Part shown: positions 15,889 through 24,368 of the stretch, in pieces
Numbering within the stretch: position 1 is the first letter of the stretch
Layout: each line of letters begins with the position of its first letter
Assembly (NCBI GenBank): GCA_021779205.1
Contig: JAJYBE010000004.1
Span: 1-27,519 of the forward strand
Length of the DNA stretch: 27,519 nt
Origin: a bacterium
GTDB taxonomy: Bacteria; Patescibacteriota; Minisyncoccia; Moranbacterales; UBA2206
Reading direction: 5' to 3'
Program-made: the position numbers and the translations under genes
The notes under the pieces: model-generated
Databases searched by the model: none
Told to the model about the DNA's origin: nothing
What the model saw: only the letters and a program-made list of their open reading frames with translations

Positions 15889-17034
15889 ATGTTAAAAGAA
15901 AATAGCAAAAAATTAGCGCTGACCGGCGGTTATGTCGCGGCCTATGCTCTAAAACAGATTGAGCCGGATGTGATGCCAATCTATCCGATTACTCCGCAAA
16001 CGCCAATTATTGAAGCATATGCCAAGTTTGTGGCGGATGGTGAAGTGGAAACAGAAATGATTGAAGTGGAATCAGAGCACAGTGCGATGAGCGCGGCAAT
16101 TGGTGCATCAGCTGCCGGAGCGCGTACGGTAACAGCTACAAGCTCCCAGGGGCTTGCCTATATGCATGAGATGCTTTATATCGCTTCGGGTATGCGACTT
16201 CCGATTTTGATGGTTGTGGCGGCGCGAGCACTTAGCGCGCCGATCAATATTCATGGTGATCATAGCGATGTGATGGGTGCTCGCGATGCCGGTTGGATAC
16301 AAATTTTTTGTGAAAATCCGCAAGAGGTTTATGATAAAATGATTATTGGAATGAAATTGGCTGAAAAAATAAAATTACCCGTTATGATAATTATGGATGG
16401 ATTCAACACTTCACATAGCGTGGAAAACTTGGAAATTTTAGATACAAAAACAGTTAAAAAATTTATTGGGGAATATCTTCCAAAACATTTATTACTAGAT
16501 ACTGAAAATCCTGTAACTTACGGTCCGTTAGCTCTTCAAGATTCTTATTTTGAGTTTAAAATTGATCAAGAAAAAGCAATGAAGTCTGCACTTGACGAAT
16601 ATTTGAATCTTTGTGCCGAATATGTAAAAATTAGCGGGAGAAGATATGGTTTATTTGAAGAATATCAATCAGAAGGTGCCAAAAAAGTTTTGGTGTTGAT
16701 TGGATCGGTGGCTGGTACGGCCAAGGATGTGATTGATGATTTACGAAAGAAGGATGAGAATGCGGGTTTGATAAAGATAGAATTATTTCGGCCGTTTCCG
16801 TTTTTGGAAATTTCCGGTGCATTAAAAAACGCCAAAGAAATAATGGTGATGGATCGTGCTCAATCAATCGGTTCTCACCCGCCACTATTTTCTGAAATTT
16901 CTGTCAGTTTGCGAAATATTCATGGGGCGAAAATTTCTAGTATAGTTTATGGTCTGGGCGGACGAGATGTTTTTAAAAAGCAACTTGAATCTGTATTATT
17001 GGGCAAGTTTAAAGAAAATCATTTAACTTTTTAA
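15889..17034 (+). CDS. porA: Pyruvate:ferredoxin oxidoreductase, alpha subunit
   Basis: This 381-residue protein is the alpha subunit, with the pyrimidine-binding domain first (YPITPQTPIIE, then VESEHSAMSAAIGASAAGAR) and a transketolase-C-like domain near the end (IKIELFRPFPF). The segment NIHGDHSDVMGARDAGW is characteristic of pyruvate-specific enzymes. The alpha subunit needs a separate beta subunit, which binds thiamine diphosphate and the proximal [4Fe-4S] cluster. No beta gene follows: four bases after the porA stop begins the promoter of an unrelated cell-wall gene. The enzyme can work only if porB lies elsewhere in the genome. Frame and length look intact, with no sign of decay. Confidence 0.94.
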   Translation: MLKENSKKLALTGGYVAAYALKQIEPDVMPIYPITPQTPIIEAYAKFVADGEVETEMIEVESEHSAMSAAIGASAAGARTVTATSSQGLAYMHEMLYIASGMRLPILMVVAARALSAPINIHGDHSDVMGARDAGWIQIFCENPQEVYDKMIIGMKLAEKIKLPVMIIMDGFNTSHSVENLEILDTKTVKKFIGEYLPKHLLLDTENPVTYGPLALQDSYFEFKIDQEKAMKSALDEYLNLCAEYVKISGRRYGLFEEYQSEGAKKVLVLIGSVAGTAKDVIDDLRKKDENAGLIKIELFRPFPFLEISGALKNAKEIMVMDRAQSIGSHPPLFSEISVSLRNIHGAKISSIVYGLGGRDVFKKQLESVLLGKFKENHLTF

Positions 17035-17037
17035 TGA

Positions 17038-17065
17038 TTGACAAATCACTAATAAGTTGTAAAAT
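17038..17065 (+). promoter_or_regulatory. Strong promoter of the LCP and GT2-S41 genes
   Basis: A perfect TTGACA (17038-17043) and TAAAAT (17060-17065, 5/6) are 16 bases apart. The -35 box starts four bases after the porA stop. Transcription from about 17072 would serve the gene at 17110. Confidence 0.7.
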
Positions 17066-17109
17066 ATATAGGTTATCTAAAATGGAATTTATTATTTAAT
17101 TTGAAATAA

Positions 17110-18306
17110 ATGTTCAATTCAAAAGGAGAGAAACGGGTCGGCAAGAAAAAGCGCTTTAAAATCATTCTCGCAATAATCGTTATTTTGCTTGCTATGGGCG
17201 GATTTTTTTTCTGGAAAACCGGCAATGTATTGAATAAAATTTCAACTAATGGAAATCTGCTTGGCACTATTGGTCATATGATTCCTGGCGTTAGCAATGA
17301 AATAAATGGAGAAAAGGATGGTAGAATCAATATTTTAGTGCTTGCAATGCGTGGCGTCAGCGACCCGAACGGAGGAGCCCTTTCTGATACCAGTATGATT
17401 GTGAGTCTTAATATAAAAACCAATCAAATTTCAATGATTTCTATTCCACGCGATCTGTATGTGAAAGATATTGAAAATGATGGTTCCAGCAAAATCAATG
17501 CTATTTATTCGCAAGGATTATCCAAGGGCGGCGCAAAGCAAGCTATTGCTGATGCGGAAAAAAAATTCTCTGAAGTTTCCGGTGTTCCAATTCAATATAC
17601 TATTGTTGGAAATTACCAGGCTTTTACAGATGTTGTTAATGCGCTTGGCGGAGTCGAAATTACTCTAGACAAACCTTTCGAAGAAAATGCCCAATTCAAT
17701 CAATTGGGCGTTTGCGATGGGCAAGTTTTCACAAAGCCTTCGGGACAATTTCAAAATAAAGCGGTTACCCGGGTTAGAAATGGAGTTAAGGTGAGAATTC
17801 AAATTCCTAAATACCCTCTTTGCTACAATGAAAATCCTGAGTGTAATGGTGATTTTAAATTGCCCGCCGGAAAACAAACATTAGATGCGGCCACAGCACT
17901 TTGTTTTGCTCGATCGCGAGATAATTCCAGTGATTTCGATAGAGCAAAAAGACAGCAAATGATTCTGCAGGCGCTAAAAAATAAAGCGCTATCAATTGGG
18001 ACATTAACGGATTTTAATAAAATAAATTCAATGATTAACGCGCTTGGTAATAATTTTTCAACCGACTTGCAAGGCTGGGAAATGAAAAGATTGTATGATG
18101 TTTATATGAAAGTTGAAAAAACTAACCCGAAGGTTATTCAAAGAGTGCTTGAAAATACCCAAGAAGGTTTGCTATATACTCCTTCAGAAAATCCTAATAC
18201 TGGTTATATCTTGCTTCCGATTGGAGATAGCTATGATAAAATTCATCAATTAATTCAAAATACATTTACCGCTCCGGAACAGTCTGATATTAATGTGATT
18301 CAATAA
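17110..18306 (+). CDS. LytR-CpsA-Psr (LCP) family cell-wall glycopolymer ligase
   Basis: This 398-residue protein has a short basic cytoplasmic start, one membrane helix (17-35) and an extracytoplasmic LCP domain. LCP enzymes move lipid-linked glycopolymers onto peptidoglycan or other acceptors. Visible family motifs are ALSDTSMIVS, ISIPRDLYV, INAIYSQG, VVNALGGVEI and ARSR followed by DFDRAKRQQ, which include the Arg and Asp residues that bind the pyrophosphate. Between GGVEI and ARSR lies a longer than usual loop carrying Cys202, Cys238 and Cys245; Cys265 follows just before ARSR. These could form disulfides outside the cell. It is preceded by a strong promoter and followed after 6 bases by the GT2-S41 gene, so the two are probably one envelope-building operon. 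Confidence 0.92.
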   Translation: MFNSKGEKRVGKKKRFKIILAIIVILLAMGGFFFWKTGNVLNKISTNGNLLGTIGHMIPGVSNEINGEKDGRINILVLAMRGVSDPNGGALSDTSMIVSLNIKTNQISMISIPRDLYVKDIENDGSSKINAIYSQGLSKGGAKQAIADAEKKFSEVSGVPIQYTIVGNYQAFTDVVNALGGVEITLDKPFEENAQFNQLGVCDGQVFTKPSGQFQNKAVTRVRNGVKVRIQIPKYPLCYNENPECNGDFKLPAGKQTLDAATALCFARSRDNSSDFDRAKRQQMILQALKNKALSIGTLTDFNKINSMINALGNNFSTDLQGWEMKRLYDVYMKVEKTNPKVIQRVLENTQEGLLYTPSENPNTGYILLPIGDSYDKIHQLIQNTFTAPEQSDINVIQ

Positions 18307-18312
18307 AAACAA

Positions 18313-20406
18313 ATGGAGCTTTCCATCATCGTTACAAATTATAAAAATCCCGAACTTCTGCGAATTTGTCTGAATTCAATTAGAGAAAACTATTCCAAGA
18401 CAGATTATGAGTTGATTGTTTCCGACAGTGAAACGGAAAAAGATATGGCAATGATGATGAGAGAAGATTTTTCCAAGGTGCTATTTGTTCCTTCTGATAA
18501 AAATATTGGTTTTGGCAAAGCGGTAAATAGAGGTTATGAAAAAAGCCATGGAGATTATATTTTGATTTTAAATGGAGATACGCTTATAAAAAAAGATTCC
18601 ATTGAAATTCTTTTGACTTATATCAAAAATAATCCGACAGTCGGAGTTGTTGGTCCGCAACTCTTGGGTTTTAATGAAAAATTTCAGCCTTCTTGTTTTC
18701 GATTTTATACGCCGCTAACGATTATTTATCGCAGAACATTTTTAGGAAAGTTTTCTTTTGCCAAGAAGCATTTGGATTGGTTTTCGATGCGCGACTTTAA
18801 TCACGAAGATATTCGCGATGTGGGTTGGCTTATGGGTTCCGCGCTTATGACTAGAAGATCGGCAGTGGAAAAAGTCGGCTTGCTTGATGAAAAATTTTGG
18901 TTGTATTTTGAAGATACTGATTGGTGCCGTCGTTTTTGGGAAAATGGTTATCGTGTAGTTTATAATCCGCAAGCCAGAATTTATCATTATCACGGAAAGG
19001 GTTCGGCGGGAAAGGGTGTTATTAAAACATTGCTTTCAAATAAATTGGCGTGGGCACATATTTTTAGCGCCATTTATTATTTTAAAAAATATAATGAAAA
19101 AAAAATAATTAATCAAAAAAATAGCATGGAAAAAATTGAAATTGCCAGTGAAAAAGAATTGGAAAAAAATAGAAAAATATTTAAGCGGGCATCGCTCATG
19201 TTTTTTATTGTATTGGTTGTTGGTGCATTAAGTTATCTTGCTGGTTTTAATAATGGAAAAAGAAATACTCAAGTCAGTGGAAATTCTAATATTGCCCTTG
19301 ATCAATCAGTGGTGATAAATAAATCGTCGACAAACAATGAAAATGTCGATTTCTCACTTTTCTGGAAAGTTTGGGATTTGGTTAAGGAAAAACATATTAA
19401 TCGCGATAAGTTAAACGCGCAAGATATGGTTTATGGGGCGATTAGCGGGATGTTAAAATCAACCGGTGATCCGTATACATCTTTTTTTGATCCGAAAGAA
19501 AATAAAGCTTTTTCACAAGATATCGATGGCAGCTTTGAGGGTATTGGAGCGGAGTTGGGAATAAAAGATAATTTATTGACAATAATCGCACCACTTTACG
19601 GGTCTCCGGCGCAAAAAGCCGGATTGCGCGCCGGTGATAAAATAATAAAGATTGATGACAAAATTGTTTCCGATATGACTATTGATGAATCGGTTGCTTT
19701 GATTCGTGGAAAAAAAGGCACAACAGTTAAATTAACCATCTTATCGCAAGGAGAAAAGGATACTAAAGATATTTCAATAGTTCGCGATACAATTGAAGTT
19801 AAGAGTGTTAAATTGACAATTACAAATGATAATATTGCTCGAATTGAAATTACCAAATTCGGGGAAAATACCGATTCGGAGTTTAATGCGGCTGTAGCAA
19901 CGGTAACTTCTAAACATATTAACGGATTAGTTATTGATTTGCGAAACGATCCCGGAGGATTGCTTGATAAGGCTATTGCTATTGCCAACAAGATGATTCC
20001 TAGTGGAAAAGTAATCGTTTCAGAAGAGGATAGCTTTGGTAAAAAAGAAGAGTTCAAAACTACCGGGGGGGATGTGCTTAGCCAAATTCCAACAGTTGTT
20101 TTAATAAACGAAGGAAGTGCAAGCGCGTCGGAAATTTTGGCCGGAGCGCTTCGTGATGATCAGCACATACCCTTAATCGGCACGAAATCATTCGGCAAGG
20201 GAACAGTGCAAGAGTTGATTAATCTTCCGGGAAGTTCCAGTGTTAAGATCACGGTTGCCAAATGGCTTACGCCCAATGGGGATTATATTATGGAAAAAGG
20301 CATTGCTCCCGATGTGGAGGTTAAGATGACGCCGGATGACTATAAAAACAATAAGGATCCGCAACTGGAAAAAGCCTTGGAGGTATTAAAAACTAAGTTA
20401 AAATAA
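18313..20406 (+). CDS. Fusion protein: family 2 glycosyltransferase + membrane helix + PDZ/S41 C-terminal-processing protease
   Basis: One 697-residue frame encodes two proteins that are normally separate. Residues 1-~261 are a GT2 rhamnosyltransferase-like domain (SIIVTNYKNPE, NIGFGKAVNRG, the metal-site-like LNGDT, GSALMTRR, YFEDTDWCRRF). A charged lysine-rich linker (262-293) leads to a single helix (294-312). The rest is a CtpA-type protease: a PDZ domain (~410-480) and the S41 core with catalytic Ser604 (GSASASE) and Lys629 (FGKGTVQ). Topology is sensible: transferase in the cytoplasm, protease outside. The junction runs through an A9 tract (19097-19105); adding or losing one A would stop the transferase within a few codons, and an in-frame ATG at 19126 (Met272) could start the protease alone. 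So this is either a true fusion, a slippage-controlled pair, or two genes joined by an assembly error. Confidence 0.88.
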   Translation: MELSIIVTNYKNPELLRICLNSIRENYSKTDYELIVSDSETEKDMAMMMREDFSKVLFVPSDKNIGFGKAVNRGYEKSHGDYILILNGDTLIKKDSIEILLTYIKNNPTVGVVGPQLLGFNEKFQPSCFRFYTPLTIIYRRTFLGKFSFAKKHLDWFSMRDFNHEDIRDVGWLMGSALMTRRSAVEKVGLLDEKFWLYFEDTDWCRRFWENGYRVVYNPQARIYHYHGKGSAGKGVIKTLLSNKLAWAHIFSAIYYFKKYNEKKIINQKNSMEKIEIASEKELEKNRKIFKRASLMFFIVLVVGALSYLAGFNNGKRNTQVSGNSNIALDQSVVINKSSTNNENVDFSLFWKVWDLVKEKHINRDKLNAQDMVYGAISGMLKSTGDPYTSFFDPKENKAFSQDIDGSFEGIGAELGIKDNLLTIIAPLYGSPAQKAGLRAGDKIIKIDDKIVSDMTIDESVALIRGKKGTTVKLTILSQGEKDTKDISIVRDTIEVKSVKLTITNDNIARIEITKFGENTDSEFNAAVATVTSKHINGLVIDLRNDPGGLLDKAIAIANKMIPSGKVIVSEEDSFGKKEEFKTTGGDVLSQIPTVVLINEGSASASEILAGALRDDQHIPLIGTKSFGKGTVQELINLPGSSSVKITVAKWLTPNGDYIMEKGIAPDVEVKMTPDDYKNNKDPQLEKALEVLKTKLK

Positions 20407-20424
20407 AAATTATTTTTTGATTAG

Positions 20425-20453
20425 TTTCCAAAATTTAATTTTTCCATTATAAT
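20425..20453 (+). promoter_or_regulatory. rplI promoter, predicted leaderless
   Basis: TTTCCA (20425-20430) and a perfect TATAAT (20448-20453) are separated by 17 bases. The -10 box ends 6 bases before the rplI ATG at 20460, so transcription should begin at or beside the start codon itself. Confidence 0.6.
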
Positions 20454-20459
20454 AAAGTT

Positions 20460-20900
20460 ATGCAAATAATATTACTGCAAAATGTAAAAAATTTAGGTAA
20501 ACGGGGAGATGTGAAAAATGTTTCTGATGGTTATGCGCGTAATTTTCTTTTTGTTAAAAAATTAGCAGAAAAAGCTACTGAAGATAATATTAGAAAGCTG
20601 GAAAAAATTAAAAAAGAAAAAACTGAACATGAAACAATGGAATTGGAAGAATTGAGAAAAAAAGCCGAATTATTGAAAAATAAAACTATTCAAATTAAAG
20701 CTAAGGGAAAGGGTGGAAAATTATTCGGTTCCGTTTCGGCAAGAGATATTGCCATAATTCTTAAAAAAGAAAATTTTGATGTTTTGGAAAAAGCTATTTT
20801 ATTGGAGAATCCGATTAAACAAATAGGTAACTATGAAATTCAAATTATGTTTGGTTCTGAGATAAAAATAAAAATCAGCTTAGAAGTAGTGGAAAATTAG
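20460..20900 (+). CDS. rplI: Large-subunit ribosomal protein bL9
   Basis: This 146-residue protein matches bL9 throughout. The N-terminal 23S rRNA-binding domain shows MQIILLQNVKNLGKRGD and the family signature VSDGYARNFL. A long lysine/glutamate-rich connecting helix follows (about 40-75), then the C-terminal domain with GKLFGSVSARDI. Length is normal. It stands alone between the protease fusion and pyrG, not beside rpsF, ssb or rpsR as in many bacteria, and has its own promoter and terminator. Some CPR lineages are reported to lack bL9, so its presence helps narrow the taxonomy. Confidence 0.96.
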   Translation: MQIILLQNVKNLGKRGDVKNVSDGYARNFLFVKKLAEKATEDNIRKLEKIKKEKTEHETMELEELRKKAELLKNKTIQIKAKGKGGKLFGSVSARDIAIILKKENFDVLEKAILLENPIKQIGNYEIQIMFGSEIKIKISLEVVEN

Positions 20901-20937
20901 GTTGTTAAATGCAGATTGGATTAAAAATGAAATAAAA

Positions 20938-20963
20938 AAAAGTCGCGGGGAAAGCGACTTTTT
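20938..20963 (+). terminator. Rho-independent terminator after rplI
   Basis: AAAAGTCGC (20938-20946) pairs perfectly with GCGACTTTT (20954-20962) around a GGGGAAA loop, and the right arm runs into a five-T tract (20959-20963). It closes the single-gene rplI unit. Confidence 0.85.
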
Positions 20964-21009
20964 GTCTAGAAAATTTATTTTTTGATTAATTAATTTTTTA
21001 AAAAAGCAT

Positions 21010-22656
21010 ATGAAACAAAACCGCAAGTTCATATTCATCGTCGGGGGAGTGATGAGTGGAGTGGGAAAGGGAATAACAACCTCATCAATCGGAATTATCT
21101 TAAAAGCGCGAGGTTTGAATGTTACCGCAATCAAGATCGATCCCTATATCAATGTTGATGCCGGGACAATGAATCCAACTGAACACGGAGAAGTTTTTGT
21201 TCTAGATGATGGCTATGAGACCGATCAGGATATGGGTAATTATGAAAGATTTCTCAATATCACCTTGCCCAGCGATAACTATATGACTACCGGAAGTGTC
21301 TATGAGTCGGTAATTCATCGAGAGCGAAATTTGGGTTACAATGGAAAATGCGTTGAAGTAGTGCCGCATATTCCCTTGGAGGTAATTGATCGTATTGAAA
21401 AAGCCTCGGTAAAGGCGGAATCGGATGTTACGCTTATTGAAATTGGCGGAACAATCGGCGAATACCAAAATATTCTTTTTCTGGAAGCGGCCAGAATGAT
21501 GAAAATCAAATATTCGGAAGATGTGATGTTTGTAATGGTGAGCTACTTGCCAATTCCATCAAAGGTGGGAGAGATGAAAACTAAGCCGACGCAATATGCA
21601 GTGCGCACTCTAAATAGTGCAGGGATTCAACCGGATGTGATTGTTGCCAGAAGTGAAACTTTTCTCGATCAAAAACGCAAAGAAAAGTTAGGTATGTTTT
21701 GTAATATTTCTGAGCGCTATGTTATCTCGGCACCGGATGCTGATAATATCTATGAAATTCCAGTCAATTTTGAACGTGATGATTTGAGTCGTTTAATTCT
21801 GAAAAAATTGAATTTGCCTGAGAATAAGAAATCAGACATGAAAGAATGGTATAATTTTGTGGAAAACATCAAGTCATCTAAAGAAAAAATAAAAATCGGT
21901 ATGGTGGGAAAATATTTCGGCACCGGAGATTTTGTTTTATCAGACGCATATATCAGCGTTATCGAAGCTATTAAGCATGCTGCTTTTAAAAATAAACTAA
22001 AGCCGGAAATCACTTGGATTAATAGCGAGATATTTGAAAAAGATTCGAGTAAACTTGAAGATTTGAGAAATTATGACGGCATCATTGTTCCCGGGGGATT
22101 TGGTTCGCGCGGAATTGAAGGTAAAATTAAAGCCATTCAGTTTTTGCGTGAAAATAAAATTCCTTTTCTCGGTCTTTGCTATGGAATGCAATTGGCTGTA
22201 ATTGAGTATGCCAGAAATGTCTTGGGATTAAAGGATGCGCACACAACGGAAATCGATCGCAAAACTAAAAATCCGATAATTGACATTATGTCGGAACAAA
22301 AAAAGAATCTTGAAGATCATAACTTCGGTGCCACTATGCGTCTCGGTGCCTATCCTGCCATTGTTAAAAATGGTACTGTTGCGTATAATGCTTATAAAAA
22401 ATCGAAAATTTCTGAACGCCATAGACATCGTTGGGAAGTCAATCCTGAATATGTTGCAAAACTGGAAAAAGCCGGATTGGTTTTTTCCGGCACATCTCCC
22501 GATGGTAAATTAATGGAAATCATTGAATTGCCGGCATCCGTTCATCCATTTTTTGTCGGCACGCAATTTCATCCCGAATTAACCTCGAAACCAATTGAGT
22601 CGCACCCGTTATTTTTTGAGTTTATAAAGGCGAGCAAACTTGCGAAAAATAAATAA
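21010..22656 (+). CDS. pyrG: CTP synthase (glutamine-hydrolysing)
   Basis: This 548-residue enzyme converts UTP to CTP using ATP and ammonia from glutamine. The N-terminal synthetase domain has the P-loop-like GGVMSGVGKG and the conserved KIDPYINVDAGTMNPTEHGE. The C-terminal class I amidotransferase domain has its complete triad: Cys390 (GLCYGMQ), His521 and Glu523 (TQFHPE). Length is typical. No clear promoter was found in the 46 bases between the rplI terminator and the ATG, so its expression signal is uncertain. The glycosidase gene follows with a gap of only 4 bases. With the UMP kinase at 25219 it supplies pyrimidine nucleotides. Confidence 0.97.
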   Translation: MKQNRKFIFIVGGVMSGVGKGITTSSIGIILKARGLNVTAIKIDPYINVDAGTMNPTEHGEVFVLDDGYETDQDMGNYERFLNITLPSDNYMTTGSVYESVIHRERNLGYNGKCVEVVPHIPLEVIDRIEKASVKAESDVTLIEIGGTIGEYQNILFLEAARMMKIKYSEDVMFVMVSYLPIPSKVGEMKTKPTQYAVRTLNSAGIQPDVIVARSETFLDQKRKEKLGMFCNISERYVISAPDADNIYEIPVNFERDDLSRLILKKLNLPENKKSDMKEWYNFVENIKSSKEKIKIGMVGKYFGTGDFVLSDAYISVIEAIKHAAFKNKLKPEITWINSEIFEKDSSKLEDLRNYDGIIVPGGFGSRGIEGKIKAIQFLRENKIPFLGLCYGMQLAVIEYARNVLGLKDAHTTEIDRKTKNPIIDIMSEQKKNLEDHNFGATMRLGAYPAIVKNGTVAYNAYKKSKISERHRHRWEVNPEYVAKLEKAGLVFSGTSPDGKLMEIIELPASVHPFFVGTQFHPELTSKPIESHPLFFEFIKASKLAKNK

Positions 22657-22660
22657 TAGC

Positions 22661-24292
22661 ATGAATTATCTTAAAAAAATAAATAAAGTTTTTCTTGTCG
22701 GATTAATACTTATTATTGTCGCATTAGCAGGAACGATTATTTTTATTTTTAAGCAAGTGGAGAAGTCTTCTTTGGCAAGAAGAGGTGTGATTCAAGTCGG
22801 AAAATGCGGAGATGGAATTTGCGATGATTTTGAAAAGAAAAATCCAAATCTGTGTCCGAGTGATTGTCAGGCAAATAACAGCACGGCTGTTACTACCACG
22901 GCATCACTATCACTGGATTATTCTAAAAGTCTTGGTGCTTTCAGTCCATATGTTTTCGGAACAAATGCACCTCCTTACTATGATGAAAATGGCTACGCGC
23001 TTTTGAATGGCCTAAATGCCAAAGTTGTTTGGGTTGAAGCAAAATATACGGAACCGACAAATCTTAATGATTCATCTCAATATAATTTTACGGTTCTGGA
23101 TCAAGAAGTCGCAAAAGCGGTCGCTATTGGAGTAGAGCCGGCAATTGTTTTTAGCCAGCCGACATCAAAACCCAAGGATTTGGTTCGTTATGCGACTTAT
23201 ATAAAAAATGTGCTTAACCATCTTCGAAATGGCTGGGGCAATGGACACAATTGGGATATAAAAATGGTACGTTTTGGCAACGAACCGGACAATACGGCGT
23301 TTTGGGAAACCAATACAGAAAAAAAAGTGGCTCAATCGGATTTTTTTGAAACTTTTGCAGTTTCTGCTAAAGCGGCAAAAGCTGTTGATCCGGCTATTAT
23401 TATTGATGGACCGGGAATTATGGCGGTGGAAAGAAAAGGGATTAGAAATGATTGGATAGGAAATTTTTTGAATTATTGTTCTAGCAATAATGTTCCGCTT
23501 GATGTTTTTTCCTTTCATACTTATAGTATTGATCCCTATGATTTCTATGCGGATGCAATAGCGGTTAATGAAGAACTTGCCAAGTATGATAAAATAAGTC
23601 CGCTTTTTGGAAAACCAAAATTAGGCAATGACGAATGGAATTTTTTATTGGGAGATCTTTGGAGTGGGAAAACAGCCAAAGAATTTGATACAACTTGGAC
23701 GGCAGCGAATAATATTGGCGCGCTGATAAATATGTTGGATCAAAATCTATACTTATCAAACAGATATGGCGGGCCGTTTAATGGAAAGAAAGACGGAACG
23801 ATGAGCGGATGTCATGATTTTTTGCTTACGGATTGTGACGGAAACGGCAAGCCCGCCTATTATGCATTTAAAGGTTTTAATGAGCTTTATGGCACCGAGC
23901 GATTGACTGTTGATGGAACCGATCACGAGAATTTTTCTGCGATTGCCGGAAAAAAGGATAATGAATTGATAATTGTTCTTTCGAACTATGACATAAAAGC
24001 TTATATGAATAAATATCAACCTGTTACCAGTATGACGACAGAATTAATAAAAAACAAAATGCTTAAAAACGGTTGGCCAAAAACTTATAATAAATTTAAT
24101 TTAAAGTTAAACAATCTTCCCTGGGATTCATCAAAAAAAATCACTTATGAAAGATATTTAGTTGACGATACACATAAGCTGGAACTGGTAGAATCGCAAA
24201 TTCTATCCGGGAATGCGGAAATGACTTTTTCTGGCGATATTATTGCTCCGGCAGTGCAAATTATTAAAGTTAAAGTCAATATAAACAATTAA
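22661..24292 (+). CDS. Membrane-anchored clan GH-A-type glycoside hydrolase (GH39/GH44-like)
   Basis: This 543-residue protein has an N-terminal membrane anchor (10-30), then a small cysteine module CGDGICD...LCPSDC (Cys49, 54, 65, 69). A (beta/alpha)8-like domain follows, with VRFGNEPD, FSFHTYS and LGNDEWN. In clan GH-A the NEP glutamate is the acid/base and a later glutamate on strand 7 is the nucleophile; Glu208 and Glu325 fit these places. A C-terminal beta-rich domain ends the protein (ELIIVLSNYD and after). Retaining hydrolysis of an external polysaccharide is inferred; the exact family and sugar are not. The ATG at 22661 is preferred over an in-frame TTG at 22640 because the latter overlaps pyrG. 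It is followed by a strong terminator. Confidence 0.75.
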   Translation: MNYLKKINKVFLVGLILIIVALAGTIIFIFKQVEKSSLARRGVIQVGKCGDGICDDFEKKNPNLCPSDCQANNSTAVTTTASLSLDYSKSLGAFSPYVFGTNAPPYYDENGYALLNGLNAKVVWVEAKYTEPTNLNDSSQYNFTVLDQEVAKAVAIGVEPAIVFSQPTSKPKDLVRYATYIKNVLNHLRNGWGNGHNWDIKMVRFGNEPDNTAFWETNTEKKVAQSDFFETFAVSAKAAKAVDPAIIIDGPGIMAVERKGIRNDWIGNFLNYCSSNNVPLDVFSFHTYSIDPYDFYADAIAVNEELAKYDKISPLFGKPKLGNDEWNFLLGDLWSGKTAKEFDTTWTAANNIGALINMLDQNLYLSNRYGGPFNGKKDGTMSGCHDFLLTDCDGNGKPAYYAFKGFNELYGTERLTVDGTDHENFSAIAGKKDNELIIVLSNYDIKAYMNKYQPVTSMTTELIKNKMLKNGWPKTYNKFNLKLNNLPWDSSKKITYERYLVDDTHKLELVESQILSGNAEMTFSGDIIAPAVQIIKVKVNINN

Positions 24293-24312
24293 TTCTTACT
24301 AAACCTTGCAAT

Positions 24313-24343
24313 AAAATAAAACCTCTTTCGGAGGTTTTATTTT
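24313..24343. terminator. Bidirectional terminator between the glycosidase gene and rpmA
   Basis: A perfect 13-bp inverted repeat, AAAATAAAACCTC (24313-24325) and GAGGTTTTATTTT (24331-24343), encloses the loop TTTCG. Its A/T flanks provide a U-tract on both strands, so it can end the plus-strand glycosidase transcript and the minus-strand rpmA transcript. Confidence 0.85.
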
Positions 24344-24368
24344 GTCTGAATTTTTTCGATAATCATGA

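Noticed and set aside
17035..17109. Remnant of a porB beta-subunit gene after porA
   Set aside because: The 75 bases contain only a promoter and leader; no frame shows beta-subunit motifs.
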